In this document: in pieces, positions 31,446 to 42,290 of the stretch
Layout: every line of letters starts with the position of its first letter
Numbering within the stretch: position 1 is the stretch's first letter
DNA from: Actinernus sp. WN-2022
Lineage: Eukaryota > Cnidaria > Anthozoa > Actiniaria > Actinernidae
Length of the DNA stretch: 64,000 nucleotides
Assembly (NCBI GenBank): GCA_030867875.1
Contig: JAOWCC010000064.1
Location: forward strand, 35,734,802 to 35,798,801
Direction of reading: 5' to 3'
The notes under the pieces: generated by a model
Told to the model about the DNA's origin: nothing
Databases searched by the model: none
What the model saw: only the letters and a program-made list of their open reading frames with translations
Position numbers and translations under genes: made by a program

Positions 31446-32016
31446 CCTTGATCAGCCCCATGGTTGTTTCAGGTCTTGATAGAAATTCAGAGTTTCTTGC
31501 ATTCAGTCGACCGTACGTCAATGAAACGCGCACGCGTATATAGGCTCTGTGTGAGACTAGTCTCCGCGTTTGATTAACGGTTGGCTGAATGTAATTTTTC
31601 AAACGCGACTTGAAATTTTCACAGTCGCACTTCAACGAAAACGGTAATATAAAAAATAAGAGAAGAAATAGGCTGAACTCATGTGAACTATGCAAAGCTT
31701 AGAGAAACGGTTGTGATGAGCGATTGATACACATGCAAACTGAACAATTCTTATAAAATCTTTCAATTTATTACTTTCGAGAAGTCTTGGCGTGACTTCC
31801 TTGTTTATAGTTTGATTATAATAAATATATAATGGCCAGAGCTATGAAAGCTCTATAAAATCCCGCTAAACAAAGTGACACGAGAAGCGCTCAAAACTAG
31901 AATGCAGCCGTGTACAGCTGAGCTCAAGTGGTCTTCAAACTCAATGACGTCATCCAACGTACGGAAAAAGATGGCGGCTGTACATTTGACCACAATCCCT
32001 TGCGAACCTAACACGA

Positions 32017-32121
32017 TCAAGATAACACGTAGAAATCATCTATTCTCTTCAATAACAGTGTATACCGTAACAATACACTGTTATTGAAGATAATAGAGGA
32101 TTTCTACGTGTTATCTTAATA
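32017..32121. mobile_element. palindrome that seeds the 75-bp satellite
   Basis: GATAACACGTAGAAATCATC, TATTCTCTTCAATAACAGTG and TAT are mirrored by AATACACTGTTATTGAAG, ATAATAGAGG and ATTTCTACGTGTTATC around a short centre near 32066. The right arm is the first unit of the satellite that follows. Confidence 0.8.
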
Positions 32122-32455
32122 ACAAGCCAGTACAAGTGCTGTTGCCAATACACTGTTATTGAAGAGAATAGAGGATATCTACGTGTTATCTTAATAACAA
32201 GCCAGTACAAGTGCTGTTGCCAATACGCTGTTATTGAAGAGAATAGAGGATATCTACGTGTTATCTTAATAACAATCAAGTACAAGTGCTGTTGCCAATA
32301 CACTGTTATTGGAGAGAATAGAGGATATCTACGTGTTATCTTAATAACAAGCAAGTACAAGTGCTGTTGCCAATACACTGTCATTGAAGAGAATAGAGGA
32401 TTTCTACGTGTTATCTTAACTGATAACAAGCCAGTACAAGTGCTGTTGCCAATAC
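32071..32455 (+). repeat. 75-bp tandem repeat, five copies
   Basis: Units start near 32071, 32146, 32221, 32296 and 32371: AATACACTGTTATTGAAGAG, AATAGAGGATATCTACGTG, TTATCTTAATAACAAGCCAG, TACAAGTGCTGTTGCC. The length is exactly 25 codons, so open frames persist on the minus strand; these are not regarded as genes. Confidence 0.9.
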
Positions 32456-32870
32456 ACTCTAACTAATAGGGAATGTCACACAGACGCTAACTAATGGGAA
32501 TGTCACACAGACGCTATCTTAATAATAATGTCACACAGACGCAAGCTAATGAGAGTGTCACACAGACGCTAACTAATAGGAATGTCACACAGACGCTAAC
32601 TAATAGGGAATGTCACACAGACGCTAACTAATAGGGAATGTCACACAGACGCTAACTAATGGGAATGTCACACAGACGCTAACTAATAGGGAATGTCACA
32701 CAGACGCTTACTAATAGGGAATGTCACACAGACGCTAACTAATAGGGAATGTCACACAGACGCTAACTAATAGGGAATGTCACACAGACGCTAACTAATA
32801 GGGGATGTCACACAGACGCTAACTAATGCGAATGCAAAACAGACGCTAACTAATAGGGAATGTGTGTTTA
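32456..32870. repeat. ~27-28-bp minisatellite, about 14 copies (array 1)
   Basis: Repeated GAATGTCACACAGACGCTAA plus CTAATAGG. A variant ACGCTATCTTAATAATAATG occurs at about 32512-32530. Array 2 at 34490-35560 is the same unit on the opposite strand. Confidence 0.9.
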
Positions 32871-32950
32871 CATATATTAATTTTATGGAGCAGATTTTGA
32901 ACGTGTGATGCTTGTGGAAGATTATTTTATATATATATACATATAGATAT

Positions 32951-33098
32951 ACATACACCCGTTTGCAAAAACACTGCACTGGAAATATATATATATACCT
33001 TTTGTATTCTTGTCAAATTTGACAGCAAAAAACAATGGAGAACAAAAAGTATATATCTATACATCTCAGAGCAGTGTTTTTGCAAACGGGTGTATATA
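32951..33098. mobile_element. palindromic MITE between array 1 and the DIRS element
   Basis: ACACCCGTTTGCAAAAACAC and TGC are mirrored by GCA and GTGTTTTTGCAAACGGGTGT. AT-rich TATA tracts flank the arms. About 148 bp. Confidence 0.8.
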
Positions 33099-33126
33099 TA
33101 TTTAGAAATTTCGGGAAGACACAAGC

Positions 33127-33304
33127 TATTCTCACTGGGGCTATCGCGTACAATCGCCCTTACCAGCATTCGCTAGCATGTTATACTTTAACCCCTTGTG
33201 CACGTGAGTTACGTAACCCCTAAAGAGCGCGGATATAAATAAACTCCTCGAAAATCAGGTATTTGGATCATTTCATGAAAACGGGAGAGAGAGTAACGGT
33301 TGGC
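33127..33304 (+). repeat. left terminal direct repeat of DIRS-type element
   Basis: CTATTCTCACTGGGGCTATC through GAGTAACGGTTGGCGC is repeated with few changes at 42112-42290. Internal blocks: CTTGTGCACGTGAGTT, AACCCCTAAAG, GCGCGGATATAAATAAACTC (TATA-like), TCATGAAAACGGGAGAGAG. The gag ATG follows at 33351. DIRS elements normally have inverted or split direct repeats, so this arrangement may be a split-repeat remnant. Confidence 0.7.
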
Positions 33305-33350
33305 GCTTCAGTAGACTTCTCGATCATCGCTGCGCCTTTTCTTTGCAAGG

Positions 33351-33572
33351 ATGGCTCAAGCTTCCCAGAATCCAGCCGCGGGCCAAGTCGCCCAAGCACT
33401 TAACGCTGTAGGTGATAATCCACAGGTGGTTGGCGTTCAAAACCCACAAGCGGTCGTCAACCAAGCTCAACCAATAGTTGGTAATCAAGCTCAAGCTGAA
33501 GTACCGGGCCCACCGATCCTACCATGTACCAGCCGCTCAGATCCAGAATCAACCGGTCGCACCGCAGGTTAG
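33351..33572 (+). pseudogene. DIRS gag N-terminal fragment
   Basis: ATG at 33351 just after the left direct repeat. The product is Q/A/P-rich (QNPAAGQVAQALNAVG, then QNPQAVVNQAQP) and low-complexity, as common at gag N-termini. A frameshift leads to a TAG at 33570. It should continue toward the fragments below. Confidence 0.55.
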
Positions 33573-33967
33573 TTAATGGCCCTCCTTACTATCTAGGACC
33601 CGCGGATTGACATTTTAAGCGCTCTGTCGGCTAGTCTTCCGTAGACATGATCTGCGAATTTAGTATTTTCCTATAAAACTTCGCCGGTTAGGCGGCATTG
33701 CTGGTGAATTTTCGTCTGTATGACATCCAAAATGTATTTTCTTCGGAACGCTAATTACTGGAGTTATTTGTACTCGTTCTCCCTGTTTATACGTTTTCAT
33801 GCTCTTCGTTAGCGTGTTACGTAATCGTACCATGTCTCCTATTGTTTTCTATTTCGTATATAAGACATTTACATACCACAATTATCCATCCACGTATCAT
33901 TATTAATAACAGTGCTACAATCCGACTTACTGTGCTGTCGCTGGCTTTTTGTTCCTGTCCTGAGAAA

Positions 33968-34425
33968 TGAGTGACATCGAATCGGACCCTGGAAACGTCC
34001 TTGAACCAGATATAAAGAAGAAGAAATTCAACGGATATTTTGGTTTCCCGCTTAGAAGAGTTCACCGCCTCCAGTACAACAAACCTTGTTCCGCAGCAGG
34101 TCGATAGCCGCACCTGAAAATTACAGAAGGAAGCAGAAGCCCAGAAGCTCAAAACAAAGGGAAACTACACGCAGCTTATGTTCAATTCTGAAGTTAAGGA
34201 CGACCTAAACTCAATCCAGGAGGATTTGAAGTGAGAAGATGCCGAGGCAGCGTTGAAAACAGCGAAACACGCTTCGAAATTACTCGACAAACGCCATAAA
34301 CACATCAAAATCGCAGGCAAGCAAAGCAGGTTGGTTGGCTGTGGACGAGTACGAAAGTGATGAACTTGCTGACGATTCTGCGGACGAGAAAAAAGATTAG
34401 AAAAGCACAAGAAATGTGGGTGTCA
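33968..34425 (+). pseudogene. gag-like coiled-coil ORF relic
   Basis: Frames starting MSDIESDPGNVLEPDIKKKK and continuing, after shifts, through KLKTKGNYTQLMFNSEVKDD, EAALKTAKHASKLLDKRHKH and YESDELADDSADEKKIRKAQ. The acidic DELADDSxDEKK motif followed by a basic tail is typical of cnidarian retroelement gag proteins as I remember them. An internal TGA (after EDLK) and at least two frameshifts are present. Confidence 0.55.
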
Positions 34426-34489
34426 TGCGGACGGTGGTTCGCTGGCAATGTCGCCTATATAACAAGATGCTTGTTAATTAGTTTTCATC

Positions 34490-35560
34490 CGTGTGACATT
34501 TCGGTTAGTTAGCGTCTGTGTGACATTGCTATTAGTTAGCGTCTGTGTGACATCCCTATTTACTTGCGTCTGTGTGACACTCCATTACCCTGCGTCTGTG
34601 TGACATTCCCATTAGTTAGCGTCTGTGTGACATTCCCATTAGTTAGCGTCTGTGTGACATTCCCATTAGTTAGCGTCTGTGTGACATCCCTATTAGTTAG
34701 CGTGTGTGACATTCGCATTAGTTAGCGTCTGTGTGACATTCCTATTAGTTACTGTCTGTGTGACACTCCATTAGCTTGCGTCTGTGTGACATTATTATTA
34801 AGATAGCGTCTGTGTGACATTCCCATTAGCTTGCGTCTGTGTGACATTCCTATTAGCTTGCGTCTGTGTGACATTCCCATTAGTTAGCGTCTGTGACATT
34901 CCCATTAGTTAGCGTCTGTGTGACATTCCCATTAGTTAGCGCCTGTGTGACATTCCCGTTAGTTTGAGTCTGTGTGACATCCCTATCAGTTTCCGTCTGC
35001 GTGACATTTTCACTTAGTTTGCGTCTGTGTGGCATTCCTATTAGTCGGCGTCTGTGACATTCCCATTAGCTTGCGTCTGTGTGACATTATTATTAAGATA
35101 GTGTCTGTGTGACATTTCCATTAGCTTGCGTCTGTGTGACATTCCTATTAGCTTGCGTCTGTGTGACATTCCCAGTAGTTAGCGTCTGTGTGACATTCCC
35201 ATTAGTTAGCGTCTGTGTGACATCCCTATTAGTTAGCGTCTGTGTGACATTCCCATTAGCTAGCGTCTGTGTGACATCCCTATCAGTTTGTTTCTGTGTG
35301 ACATCCCTATCAGTTTGCGTCTGTGTGACATTCCCATTAGTTTGCATCTGCGTGACATTTCTATTAGTCGGCGTCTGTGTGACATTCCGTTAGTTTTCGT
35401 CTGTGACACATTCCCGTTAGTTTGCGTCTGTGACATTCCAATTAGCTTGCGTCTGTGCGACATTCTGATTAGTTTGCGAAAGTGTGACATTCTGATTAGT
35501 TTGCGTCTGTGTGACATTCCAATTAGTTTACGTCTGGGTGACATCCCTATTAGTTGTGGT
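34490..35560. repeat. ~27-bp minisatellite, roughly 35-40 copies (array 2)
   Basis: Repeated GCGTCTGTGTGACATTCCCA plus TTAGTTA. It is the complement of array 1. The variant GTGACATTATTATTAAGATA occurs twice (about 34787 and 35085) and matches the array 1 variant. Units of 27 bp keep frames open on both strands (35093-35590), giving repetitive pseudo-proteins that are not genes. The array lies within the gag region of the DIRS element. Confidence 0.9.
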
Positions 35561-35609
35561 CGTGGCATAAGAGTATGGAAACTTATTTAATTATGGTTCT
35601 GTTGGCTTT

Positions 35610-36157
35610 AGGGCATCGATGGGCTGAAGAGAACCGTAGATCAGTTGCAGGCCTCTATTAACGCCTCTAAGGTTGACCAGGTGGTAGAGACAATCAAGCA
35701 TTTGGCCGTGCGTCCTAGGGCTATTCTCAACCCGTTTGCCCTCTTGGCTGGCCTAGAGATGTTGGCGGACAACGCCAGAGAGACTGACCACCCGGAGAGA
35801 AAGAAATACGAGGTCGTGTATCGGCAATGCAGGCCTTTGATCCAGTCCCCCAGTCTGGCGCAGGTAGTGATCCAGCTCCTGGGCGATAAAGAAGACAGGG
35901 CCGTGGCCCTACAGATCAGGAAAATGTTGAAGCCCGGTCCCGCCCCACTTTGGGAACCCACGGCTCCCCTTGGCCTTTGGGAAGAGCCTCGCCTCCCTCC
36001 CTATTCAAGGGAAGGGGGAGCGGCCGCAGCCTTTTCCGGCCGCAGACGTGATGGGCGTGGGGTCGCTAACCCATACCCAACTCCTCGGCGCTGTTATCAA
36101 TGCAACAGGGTGGGGCACTTTGCCAGGAATTGCCCAGGTGCAACATCGCACCGTTGA
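35610..36157 (+). pseudogene. DIRS gag C-terminal part with zinc knuckle
   Basis: Open from about 35610 (GLKRTVDQLQASINASKVDQ) to TGA at 36155. Helical capsid-like region (KKYEVVYRQCRPLIQSPSLA), a proline/glycine-rich linker, then one CCHC knuckle CYQCNRVGHFARNC (C-x2-C-x4-H-x4-C) near the C-terminus. The knuckle supports a nucleic-acid-binding gag. Well preserved, but separated from its N-terminus by the minisatellite. Confidence 0.7.
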
Positions 36158-36425
36158 GACAGTCTTACGTTGAAATAAAATAGTTTAAGCCTGTACTTTC
36201 TCCCGTGTATGTCGTCTGACCTATTGTATACTTTTGCTTGTCCCTGTACACTTTATTACTCGGGTGATATATATACACACACATATATACGGAACTCCAA
36301 CCGCCTGCGTGCCTTCGAAGAAGTAATCTCATACCTTTAACTGCTCTGTCCCTGGACGAGGTATTTCGGGGCTGCTTCGCGGTTGTTTTTCTCCCCTTTC
36401 CTTGTTGCGTACTCATGCACCCTCG

Positions 36426-36937
36426 TGCGTTATTCCTTAGATTCATCAAGAGGCCAAGAAAGCCCGATCCGATTTTATGCCAGACAGGGTCGAGGCCTCT
36501 ATTATGAAGTGGTGTACTTGGGAAGGGGGGCAACCCCGCGTGGCAGGCACTAAGCCCTCGATAGAAATGGTAACCAGGGAAGCGGTCCGTGCTTACCCGA
36601 GGGACATACTATTTCGTAATCCTGATCAATTTTTGGCAGGAGAGCTGCATCAACACTTACCCCAATGGGAGCGGGTTCTACGGGACAATCCCCAAAAGGT
36701 TGAAATTCGGGATTATATTAAGAATGGCGTGAGAGTGGCCGAATTTTTGGACTCCATACAAGGGGGATTTCCAAGGGAAGTATTACAATTCTCCGCGCTC
36801 ACCTCGAGCAGTTTTCCCAAACAGTAAAACATGTTTGGAGCCGGTTCGAAGAGTTCATCGGCAAGACTATCCTGGAGCGTTTTGGTAACGGCTCTCTCTC
36901 CGTTTGGGGTAAAGTAGGTGCTATCGAGCCTCCTCAC
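36426..36937 (+). pseudogene. DIRS pol N-terminal region
   Basis: Frames encode DFMPDRVEASIMKW, REAVRAYPRDILFRNPDQFL, HLPQWERVLRDNPQKVEI, then after a shift GDFQGKYYNSPRSPRAVF and after another shift EEFIGKTILERFGNGSLSVW and GKVGAIEPPH. This is the leader that precedes DIRS RT. The sequence is cut at CACC by the nested LINE and resumes in frame at 40166. Confidence 0.65.
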
Positions 36938-39900
36938 CATAGTAATATTAGAAGTTTACCTGCAAATATAGATTCCCTTACTAATTTATTGTCTGAACTT
37001 CATCATTCCTTTAATATTATTGGCTTATCTGAAACCAGACTTACATGTAACTCCAGTCAATCATCAATAGCTAACATATCCTTGCCTGGTTATAGGTTTA
37101 TTTCTCAACCTAGCAAATCTCTAGCTGGAGGTGTTGGTTTTTACATTAAGGAAAATATTAATTTTAATGTAAGGGATGACTTAAATATTATCTCAGATAA
37201 CCAGGAGTCTCTTTGGATAGATATTGATAATAATAACAATAAGAATATACTATGTGGTGTGATATTTATACATCCTAGCAGCAAATTAGATCCTTTTCTT
37301 GAGCATTTCTATTCAGTTCTTGAAAAAGTTCACAATGAATCTAAGCCTTGTGTAATAATGGGTGATTTTAACATTAACCTACTTAATTATGAGTCTCACC
37401 TTTATACTGATGATTTTGTCAATACCTTAGGCTCTTTTTTTTTCAGCCACACATACTTCAGCCAACCTGTATAACTAACCATTCAGCAACTCTAATTGAT
37501 AACATATTCTACAACTCTGTTGAGCACCATACTATGAGTGGTAATATTATATCCGATATCTCTGACCATCTACCTAATTTTATAATTATTAATAAATTAA
37601 CAATGCTTCCCAAAAATAATAAGCTATATAAAAGATACAATTCCGACCTTAACCAGTCTGCTCTACTGGAGGTGTCCAGTCCTGGGACTGGAACAATATC
37701 ATTCCTGACACTAATGATGTCAATTTAATTTTTAGTACCTTCTATTCTAAAATTACAGACACCATAAATCATCATATACCATTAAAACAATTATCTAAAA
37801 ATGAAATAAAGTTGCTTGCTAAGCCACGGATAACTCCTGGCTTAAAAGTTTCCATTGACATAAAAAATAAATTGTATCGGAAATATATGTTTAAAAGATC
37901 TGAGTTTCATTTAGCCAAATATAAAATATATCGTAATAAACTAAATCATTTAATCCTTCTGAGCAAAAAAAAATATTATAGCAATTACTTTACTGTTAAT
38001 AAGAGCAACATTAAAAATACATGGAAAGGAATTAAGCAAATTATAAATCTAAAATCTCAGCAATTGAATATCCCAAATAAAATTATTAAGGATAGTCAAC
38101 CATCATAGCCAATGAATTTAACACTTATTTTGCTAACATAGGCCACAACTTAACTTAACATTACTCCATAATAATACTAACTGCACTATATCTTACAGTA
38201 ACTATCTTAATCCTCCACAACTGGAAAGTTTTTATCTCTTTCCTACATCATCAGTTGAAATTGAGAATATAATAATAGATTTAAAGTGTGGAAAATCTGT
38301 AGGTCCATTTAGCATCCCTGTTAAATTACTAAAGCTACATGTACTTAAATCATTATTATCAAAACCTTTAGAGATATTATTTAATTATTCCTTTAGTACT
38401 GGAGTTTTTCCTGATAAATTTAAAATTGCTAATGTAACTCCTATATATAAAAAAGATTCCCGCACATCTATTATTAATTATCGTCCCATCTCACTTCTCT
38501 CTGTAATTAGCAAAATTCTTGAGAAATTAATGAATTCAAGAGTTATGACATTCTTCACAAAGACTTGTTGTCTCTACGATAGACAATTTGGCTTTCGCTC
38601 TAATCATAACACAACGCAAGCTATACTTTTGATTACAGATAAAATTCAAAGAGCTATAGATACGGGATCATATTGTTGTGGAATATTTTAGACTTAAGTA
38701 AGGCCTTTGACACGGTCAACCATAAAATACTAATTAGCAAATTAATGAATTACGGAATTAGAGGAACTCCTCTTGATTGGTTTATCTCCTACTTGTCTAA
38801 CAGAAGTCAATATGTTTCAATTGGAAATTCAACATCTGATCATCATTCAATCTCTTGTGGTGTACCTTATTATCCGTTATCGGACCTTTACTGTTTCTGT
38901 TATATATTAATGACTTCTCCAATTGTACTAAAATTCTAAACATTCATCTCTTTGCTTATGATTCGAACTTGTTCTATGCTGACAAGAATCTTGCCAATCT
39001 AGAACAGGTAATTAATCAAGAATTACTTAAGGTCAATGATTGGCTCTGTGCAAACAAGTTGACTTTGAATATTGATAAATCAAATTATGTTCTCTTCACT
39101 TTCCATCAGAAAAAGGTAAATTATAACTTAAAAATTGCCATTCAAAACAAGCCATTAGAACAAAAGAATGAGACCAAATATCTATTGGTATTATGTTAGA
39201 TCAACATTTAAATTGGAAAAGCCATATATATGAAATTTCAAAAAAGATAGTCAGAGGTATAGGTATCTTATCTCGTATAAGACATTTTGTAGATATTAAT
39301 ATTCTAATCCAGCTGTATTACTCAATGATCCATCCCTATCTTACTTACGGTCTTATTATTTGGGGAAATACTTATCAATCTACTATTCATCCTCTCCTTG
39401 TTCTACAAAAGAAGGCAATTCGCTTAGTCACCTATTCCAAATTCGATGAACATACAGGTCCTTTATTTCACAGGCTTAAAATTCTAAAATTAATAATGAT
39501 CTGATGTTTTTCTATAATGCCCAATTTCTTTATCGGTTCCATGCAGGATTACTTCCTATCGCCTTTGATAATTTTTTTTATACTAGTAAGAACTAGACAT
39601 TCATATAACACTAGACTAGCTTCCAGATCCTCTTACTGTCTTCCTAAAATTCGAACTAATTACGGCAAATTTAACTTAAGGTTTCAAGGTGCTGTTATTT
39701 GGAATTCCATAAATGAACAAAACAAAGCCCTTAACAAAAAAAACTTTAAAAAAAAACTCAAAGCAGACTTTATTGACTCCTACATTAAATAATAATAATA
39801 ATAATTACAATGATTACATGTATAATTTATATATTTCAATAATGATAATTTGATTATTTGACTGTAAATCCTTTCATATATTCTTCTATGTATACAATGC

Positions 39901-40165
39901 TTGCATGTATCACGTTTACCTCTTTTCAATATTCATAAGTCTACTCTAGATGTCTGTACTTGTACTCATCGTTATCTATGTTTAATTGTCCTCTTTCCGA
40001 CTGCATATATTTATACAAATTGTCTAATACTTGCGTTACCTAGCTAGATTAGCTTTTTGGTTACTCTAGGTAACCAATGCCTAACCTATTTCAATAACGA
40101 ACGAATTTAGTTAACTTGTAATCTCCAGGTGTAAAAATAAAGTTGTTGTTTGTTGTTTGTTCACC
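36938..40165 (+). mobile_element. nested CR1/L2-type LINE, 5'-truncated, dead
   Basis: Inserted inside the DIRS pol. Coding runs from the endonuclease (HSNIRSLPANIDSL, GLSETRL with the catalytic Glu, MGDFNINLL, then a shifted SDH at about 37561) to the RT (NYRPISLLSVISKILEKL, DLSKAFDTVNH, then shifts). The second RT signature reads FAYDSN, where FADDxN is expected, so a catalytic Asp is lost. The 3' end is AAATAAAGTTGTTG followed by a TTTGTTG repeat, as in CR1/L2 tails. The flanks share TCACC, the likely target duplication. Confidence 0.82.
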
Positions 40166-40710
40166 TTGTCATGCCCATCACAATCGAGCCGTCCAAGCCT
40201 CGAATGTGCCATGACGAGCGTTTTTTGAATTTATGGATTATAGACCTTCCATTGTCCTTGGATTACATTTCTAACCTACCACGTTATGTGTCCAAATCGC
40301 ACTTCCAAACCGTATTTGACGACAAAAGTGGATATGATCATCTCCGGCTATCTCCTGAGAGCTCGTCCTTATTTGGCCTAGAATGGAAAGGTTGGTACTT
40401 TACGTACAACATGATACCGTTCGGCTGGAAATCCAGCGCATACCTTTACCATACAGTTGGCATGGCAGCCACCAGCGCCGTCCGCTTATGGGGTGTCACA
40501 TGCAGCCAGTATATTGATGACCAGCACGTCGGCCAGCTGGCCCAATGTGGACATCGGGAACCGCCACTCCATCAATCCGATTTTGAGCTGGCAGAAGCAG
40601 CCGCCTTTATAGTTTGCTCTACCTTAGTTTCACTGGGTTATTTCATCGGCTTGAGGAAATCAGTTGTGATACCACAGAAAAGAGTAAAGTGTTTTGGATT
40701 CCTGTTGTGA
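40166..40710 (+). pseudogene. DIRS reverse transcriptase
   Basis: Reading on from VMPITIEPSKPRMCHDERFL with FDDKSGYDHLRLSPES (palm motif A), FGLEWKGWYFTYNMIPFGWK and CSQYIDDQHVGQL (motif C, YIDD). These are characteristic of DIRS/tyrosine-recombinase retroelements. A stop at 40708 is followed by continuation in another frame (FILPEDKKAKFAILRESILS, VKTLQRLAGKISSFCIAVPA, 40700-40930), the RT thumb/connection. Catalytic residues are intact but the frame is broken. Confidence 0.75.
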
Positions 40711-41017
40711 CTCCGATCTCCAAGCCTTCATTCTGCCGGAAGACAAAAAAGCCAAATTTGCGATACTGCGCGAGTCAATCCTTAGCAACCGTACGACCTC
40801 GGTGAAAACCCTTCAACGACTTGCTGGTAAAATCTCCTCTTTCTGCATCGCTGTCCCGGCCGCCCAGCTCTATACCAGATCTTTCGTGCCGCGTCAGAGC
40901 CAGGCCGATCTGGCCGGCCTATTAAAGTAATTAAAGGGGGACCTCCTAGCCGAAATCAAGCATTGGCGCTTCCTCGACACGTGGGACGGCCATCTTCCGT
41001 GATTTGAGGAATATCAC

Positions 41018-41482
41018 GTGGTTATTAAAGTGTCTAGCGATGCGTCTCTGTGCGCTTGGGGTGGTGTCATAGACGACCCTCGTGGATCCCGCCTGGAGTG
41101 TCACGACCATTGCATGGACGACACAAGAGACCAACCAATCGCGGTAAAAGAGGCGTTGCCGCTCGTTCATAGACTTCAATCCGGACCTACAACCATCTCC
41201 AATTGCCGAGTGGCCGCTCATATTGACTCTCTCACTTTCATCCAAGCCTGGAGAAACGGAGGCGGGAAAAGCAAAAGCCTGAACGATGCCCTAAAACGGT
41301 TATACCATGTGTCCCTATCCCAGAATATCTCCATCAACCTCTATTACGTACCATCAGCCGAGAACCTTGCGGATAGGCTCTCTCGCGTCTTATCTGACAA
41401 GGACTGCATGTTGGCCTCCAAGTGTTGGGAAGAGATCGAACGACTCTTTGGACCGCATACCGTCGATTTAATGGCACCGTGA
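41018..41482 (+). pseudogene. DIRS RNase H domain
   Basis: VSSDASLCAWGGVIDD gives the first catalytic Asp, KEALPLVHRL the Glu position, AAHIDSLTFIQAW the second Asp and PSAENLADRLSR the C-terminal motif with the last acidic residue. This order is standard for RNase H of RT-containing elements. It ends at VDLMAP and a stop at 41480. Confidence 0.72.
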
Positions 41483-41880
41483 TTGTAATGCTCAGGTTGG
41501 ACGCTCCGGCTTGCCTCTACCTCATTTCATGCCGTTTGCCACACCCGTCTACGTGTTCCCGCCTTTTGTCCTGATAGGCCCGATTGTTCGTCACCTAAGC
41601 AGTCAAGCTAATTTGTGTACCTTTACGATTGTAGTTCCCAAGCTCTCTCCTATCCCGTACTGGTGGCCCCTGCTCCACTCCCGGGCAAGCGATTACATAC
41701 AATTAGGCAAGAAAGGGGACGCCGGGATATTTCTGTTCCCCTCCCCTCATAATGGCTTCGTTACGCGCCCCTTGCAGTGGGATGTGTTTGCTTTCCGGAT
41801 AACCAACAGTCATTTGCCCCTTATGCCCACAGAGCCAGCGGCCCAGAATCTGGAAACCGGATGCTCCTTGCCCTGACTGC
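41483..41880 (+). pseudogene. DIRS post-RNase H domain
   Basis: Continues from DCNAQVGRSGLPLPHF with YVFPPFVLIGPIVRHL, FTIVVPKLSPIPYWWPLL and KGDAGIFLFPSPHNGF. I recall this region between RNase H and recombinase in cnidarian DIRS elements; some DIRS carry a methyltransferase-like domain here, but I cannot assign catalytic residues. Ends near 41876. Confidence 0.5.
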
Positions 41881-42110
41881 TCCTACCTCAACGACTGTGA
41901 CTTTCATTTTTGTCAGAGGTGCGGTTTCCGCACGGCCCTTACTATGCCGGATGACCCCAAAGATCATGTGGAAATTGACCTCGGCGCCATCGACAGTAGG
42001 TTGGCACAATTGGCAGCTGCAAAATGGGACAACGCCGAAGCTACTCTTGTGCTTGTCCGACTCGCCTGGCCGCAGGCACGGTTGATAGCCTCATCGGAAA
42101 GCTGAGAGCT
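41864..42110 (+). pseudogene. start of DIRS tyrosine-recombinase ORF, catalytic core missing
   Basis: The frame holds a zinc-ribbon-like CPDCSYLNDCDFHFCQRCGF and then IDLGAIDSRLAQLAAAKWDN, as at the N-terminus of DIRS recombinase ORFs. In the neighbouring frame TVDSLIGKLRAIL matches the usual TVDSxIGKLRAIF block. The next bases are already the right direct repeat. The R...HxxR...Y catalytic part is therefore absent. Confidence 0.55.
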
Positions 42111-42111
42111 A

Positions 42112-42290
42112 TTCTCACTGGGGCTATCGCGTACAATCGCCCTAATCAGCATCCGCTAGCATGCCTACTACTTTAATCCCCTTGTGCACGTGAGTTGCGT
42201 AACCCCTAAAGGGCGCGGATATAAATAAACTCCTCGAAAATCAGGTATTTGGATCATTTCATGAAAACGGGAGAGAGAGTAACGGTTGGC
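42112..42290 (+). repeat. right terminal direct repeat of DIRS-type element
   Basis: Matches 33127-33304 with few substitutions (GCATCCGCTAGCATG for GCATTCGCTAGCATG, AAAGGGCGCGG for AAAGAGCGCGG). Similarity ends at GGTTGGCGC on both sides. Confidence 0.7.

Larger units (their letters stand above)
33127..42290 (+). mobile_element. degenerate DIRS-type (tyrosine recombinase) retroelement with nested insertions
   Basis: Order: direct repeat, gag start (33351), gag-like relic (33968-34425), minisatellite (34490-35560), gag C-terminus with zinc knuckle (35645-36157), pol N-terminus (36426), nested LINE (36938-40165), RT (40166-40710), RNase H (41018-41482), downstream domain (41483-41880), zinc-ribbon start of the recombinase ORF (41864-42110), direct repeat. 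The RT signature CSQYIDD and palm context FDDKSGYDH are DIRS-like, not Ty3/Ty1-like. No integrase or protease domain. Multiple frameshifts make it inactive. The catalytic part of the tyrosine recombinase is absent. Confidence 0.75.

Noticed and set aside
31141..31695. 184-codon minus-strand frame with a hydrophobic start
   Set aside because: Its middle (NRRTRRKTLGARARYQQ) is the antisense of the SINE tail also seen at 28.6 kb, so it is not a conserved protein.
32049..32429. 126-codon minus-strand repetitive frame (KITRRYPLFSSITVYWQQHL units)
   Set aside because: Generated by the 75-bp satellite, which is 25 codons long; no evidence of a gene.
35093..35590. Open frames of 81-102 codons in both strands, repetitive (KLIGMSHRR-type units)
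   Set aside because: They are produced by a 27-bp minisatellite whose unit is a multiple of three; no start context, no homology and equal openness on both strands.
33127..42290. Ordinary Ty3-type LTR retrotransposon
   Set aside because: The end repeats are LTR-like, but RT/RNase H signatures (CSQYIDD, FDDKSGYDH) are DIRS-type, and no protease or integrase is present.
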